Assembly: GCF_015693305.1 (NCBI RefSeq)
Contig: NZ_CP065140.1
Span: 248,001 to 312,000 of the forward strand
DNA from: Sphingobium sp. Cam5-1
Lineage (GTDB): Bacteria > Pseudomonadota > Alphaproteobacteria > Sphingomonadales > Sphingomonadaceae
Direction: 5' to 3'
Length of the DNA stretch: 64,000 bases
The stretch's first letter is position 1; each line of letters begins with the position of its first letter. The notes beneath the pieces were generated by a model that saw only the letters and a list, made by a program, of their open reading frames with translations, made no database searches and was not told the DNA's origin. A program made the translations under genes and the position numbers. Positions 62,662 through 64,000 of this stretch are shown in pieces.

Positions 62662-64000
62662 CTAACGTCCCTGCGCTTGCCTTACTGCCATTAGCTCGAT
62701 GTGCTGGTCGGTGAGATCCGCCGCTTCGTAGATATTTAGGGCGCGCTTCAGGATTGGAACATTGGTGAGAAAACGGGGCTCATCCATGCCATTGTTCCAA
62801 ATGGCGGGAATGAGATAGTAGGCGCCGAACTGACGATACATCGCCAGGAACGTATCTAGATTGCGGTCGCTCGTGGCTTCCGTCACGAGCGACCGCGCTG
62901 TGAATGCGACAATTCGGCCGGATTCCATCTCTGTGCGGTCTGGGTTCGCGCTAATCTGGATCGAGTAGTGATAGCGATCGACGTTCGGTATTCGCCGGAT
63001 GATTGAGAGGCGGATGAGGTCCTTTTCGTCATAGGGTCCAATGCGCTCGCGCCACCGTTCAAATATCTTGGTTGCAGCTGCTTCGTCCTCAAACAGCAGC
63101 GCGTAGAACGGCGGATATCCTTCCTCGTTTCCAAGGAACCCTGCGCCGCGCCAGTTTGCCGCGTCCCAAAGATGGAGATCGATGACGGTGCGGATACCAT
63201 ATTCTCGGTGGCTCTCGCCGCGCGGTTCACGCTCGCGAAGCTCGTCGCGCGATTTTCCAGATTGCTTTGCCACCAGGCCTTCGATGTCGATGCGTTCGAT
63301 CTTGGGCCGCGTTCGCAGAGGGTATGGCCGACATTCCGTCTCGACGAGATCGGACGCGCGCGTGAGGTGTCGGGAGAATATGCGATGATAGCTGTTAGGC
63401 GAGGTGGTCGCGATTGTCATCCGGTCGATCGCCCGTTCCTCGCGCGTCAAGGCCGTTAGGACGTTCTCGGTGTCAGGAACGATGCAGGTCGCATCCAGAA
63501 GCTGCGCGGCGACGCTCGGCCAGAGATCGCGAATGACCGCTTGTTCGCTAAACCGCGTCGGCGGCAACGATGTGGGCCATTGAAGCGAGCCCACCATACG
63601 GTCGCGATCGATCGAGAACGTAGGCTGTTCGCACGTATCGTCTTCCGACACTTCGATCGTGAAATGCTCGGTATGTGGCATGATCCGATGCTCGATCGCG
63701 GTCGCGAGGAAGGCTTCCAGACTGCTCAACAACATCTCGGCAACCAGAATGCCGTTATCACTTCCAAGGGTACGGACATCGACCGTCATACCCAATATGC
63801 GTGTGGTGAAGCGCTGGGTCTTGCTCGTCTCATTGAGGATCGGGCTATTCTCGGGCCTTTGCGATCCGATCGGCTGGCTGAGCATCACCGAGAACATTTG
63901 CGCCACGCTTTCGGGCGTCTCGGCTTCGGGAATGCTGCCATCACCGCGAAGGACGTCCTCATAGCCGAGCGCGTACAGCAGCGCCGTGCGCACAAGGAAA
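62662..64000 (-). CDS. unidentified large protein upstream of Hachiman (5' end outside window)
   Basis: The frame is open to the window edge; the codon at 63993 is a GTG, but residues continue upstream (Phe-Leu before it), so the true start is outside. At least 446 residues are visible. The protein looks soluble and mixed alpha/beta, with no signal, span or ATPase motif. Notable segments are REYGIRTVIDLHLWDAANW, GYPPFYALLFEDEAAATKIFERWRERIG and GRIVAFTARSL. No family is recognised. It lies 250 bases upstream of hamA on the same strand, so it could be a neighbour in a defence island or an extra component. Confidence 0.6.
   Translation of the reverse strand, partial: FLVRTALLYALGYEDVLRGDGSIPEAETPESVAQMFSVMLSQPIGSQRPENSPILNETSKTQRFTTRILGMTVDVRTLGSDNGILVAEMLLSSLEAFLATAIEHRIMPHTEHFTIEVSEDDTCEQPTFSIDRDRMVGSLQWPTSLPPTRFSEQAVIRDLWPSVAAQLLDATCIVPDTENVLTALTREERAIDRMTIATTSPNSYHRIFSRHLTRASDLVETECRPYPLRTRPKIERIDIEGLVAKQSGKSRDELREREPRGESHREYGIRTVIDLHLWDAANWRGAGFLGNEEGYPPFYALLFEDEAAATKIFERWRERIGPYDEKDLIRLSIIRRIPNVDRYHYSIQISANPDRTEMESGRIVAFTARSLVTEATSDRNLDTFLAMYRQFGAYYLIPAIWNNGMDEPRFLTNVPILKRALNIYEAADLTDQHIELMAVRQAQGR

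Noticed and set aside
1..64000. CRISPR arrays, tRNA or rRNA genes, intact insertion sequences
   Set aside because: No regularly spaced identical repeats, cloverleaf sequences, rRNA stretches or transposase genes were recognised by eye.

Overview
The window looks like Sphingomonadales DNA (Sphingobium, Novosphingobium or Sphingomonas type). The grounds are high GC with alphaproteobacterial codon use, a sphingomonad-style exopolysaccharide locus, a MucR-family regulator, and an F-type conjugation cluster in the layout found on sphingomonad megaplasmids. A large plasmid or an integrated conjugative element fits best. No replication gene, relaxase, coupling ATPase, tRNA, rRNA, CRISPR array or intact insertion sequence was seen.

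Bases 1-19736 are an exopolysaccharide/capsule locus on the + strand. The first 6 kb are AT-richer and patchwork-like: a pyruvyl transferase cut by the window edge, a Wzy-like membrane protein, a glycosyltransferase broken by a frameshift, a CapA-like protein and a CapK/PaaK-like adenylating enzyme. From 6058 the DNA turns GC-rich and the genes are tightly coupled: a two-domain dehydrogenase, a heparinase II/III-like lyase, a glycosyltransferase, an initiating sugar-phosphate transferase, a NeuD-like acyltransferase, a DegT aminotransferase, an O-antigen polymerase/ligase, a Wza-like export lipoprotein, a Wzc-like tyrosine kinase and two exported proteins of unknown role.

Bases 20424-34954 are a mixed accessory stretch. 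It holds several small secreted proteins, a MucR-like regulator, a DUF1173-like protein divergent from a VirB1-like lytic transglycosylase, a GNAT acetyltransferase, a DprA-like plus phosphoribosyltransferase pair resembling the ShosTA toxin-antitoxin/anti-phage module, a glmM copy, a MazEF pair with a frameshifted toxin tail, and an XRE-like regulator. Two operator-like inverted repeats lie between that regulator and the transfer operon.

Bases 35098-55677 are a nearly continuous F-type (MPF-F) type IV secretion operon: pilin, TraL, TraE, TraK, TraB, a DsbC-like isomerase, TraV, TraC, TrbI, an S26 peptidase, TraW, TraU, TrbC, TraN, TraF, TraH and TraG. Four unassigned small proteins are interleaved. 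TraN is enlarged by about 18 Cys-rich repeats.

Bases 56462-64000 hold a frameshifted BCCT transporter and then, on the - strand, a two-gene Hachiman anti-phage system (HamA nuclease, HamB helicase). An unidentified large gene just upstream of it runs off the window. The window therefore carries two candidate phage-defence modules on a conjugative backbone.
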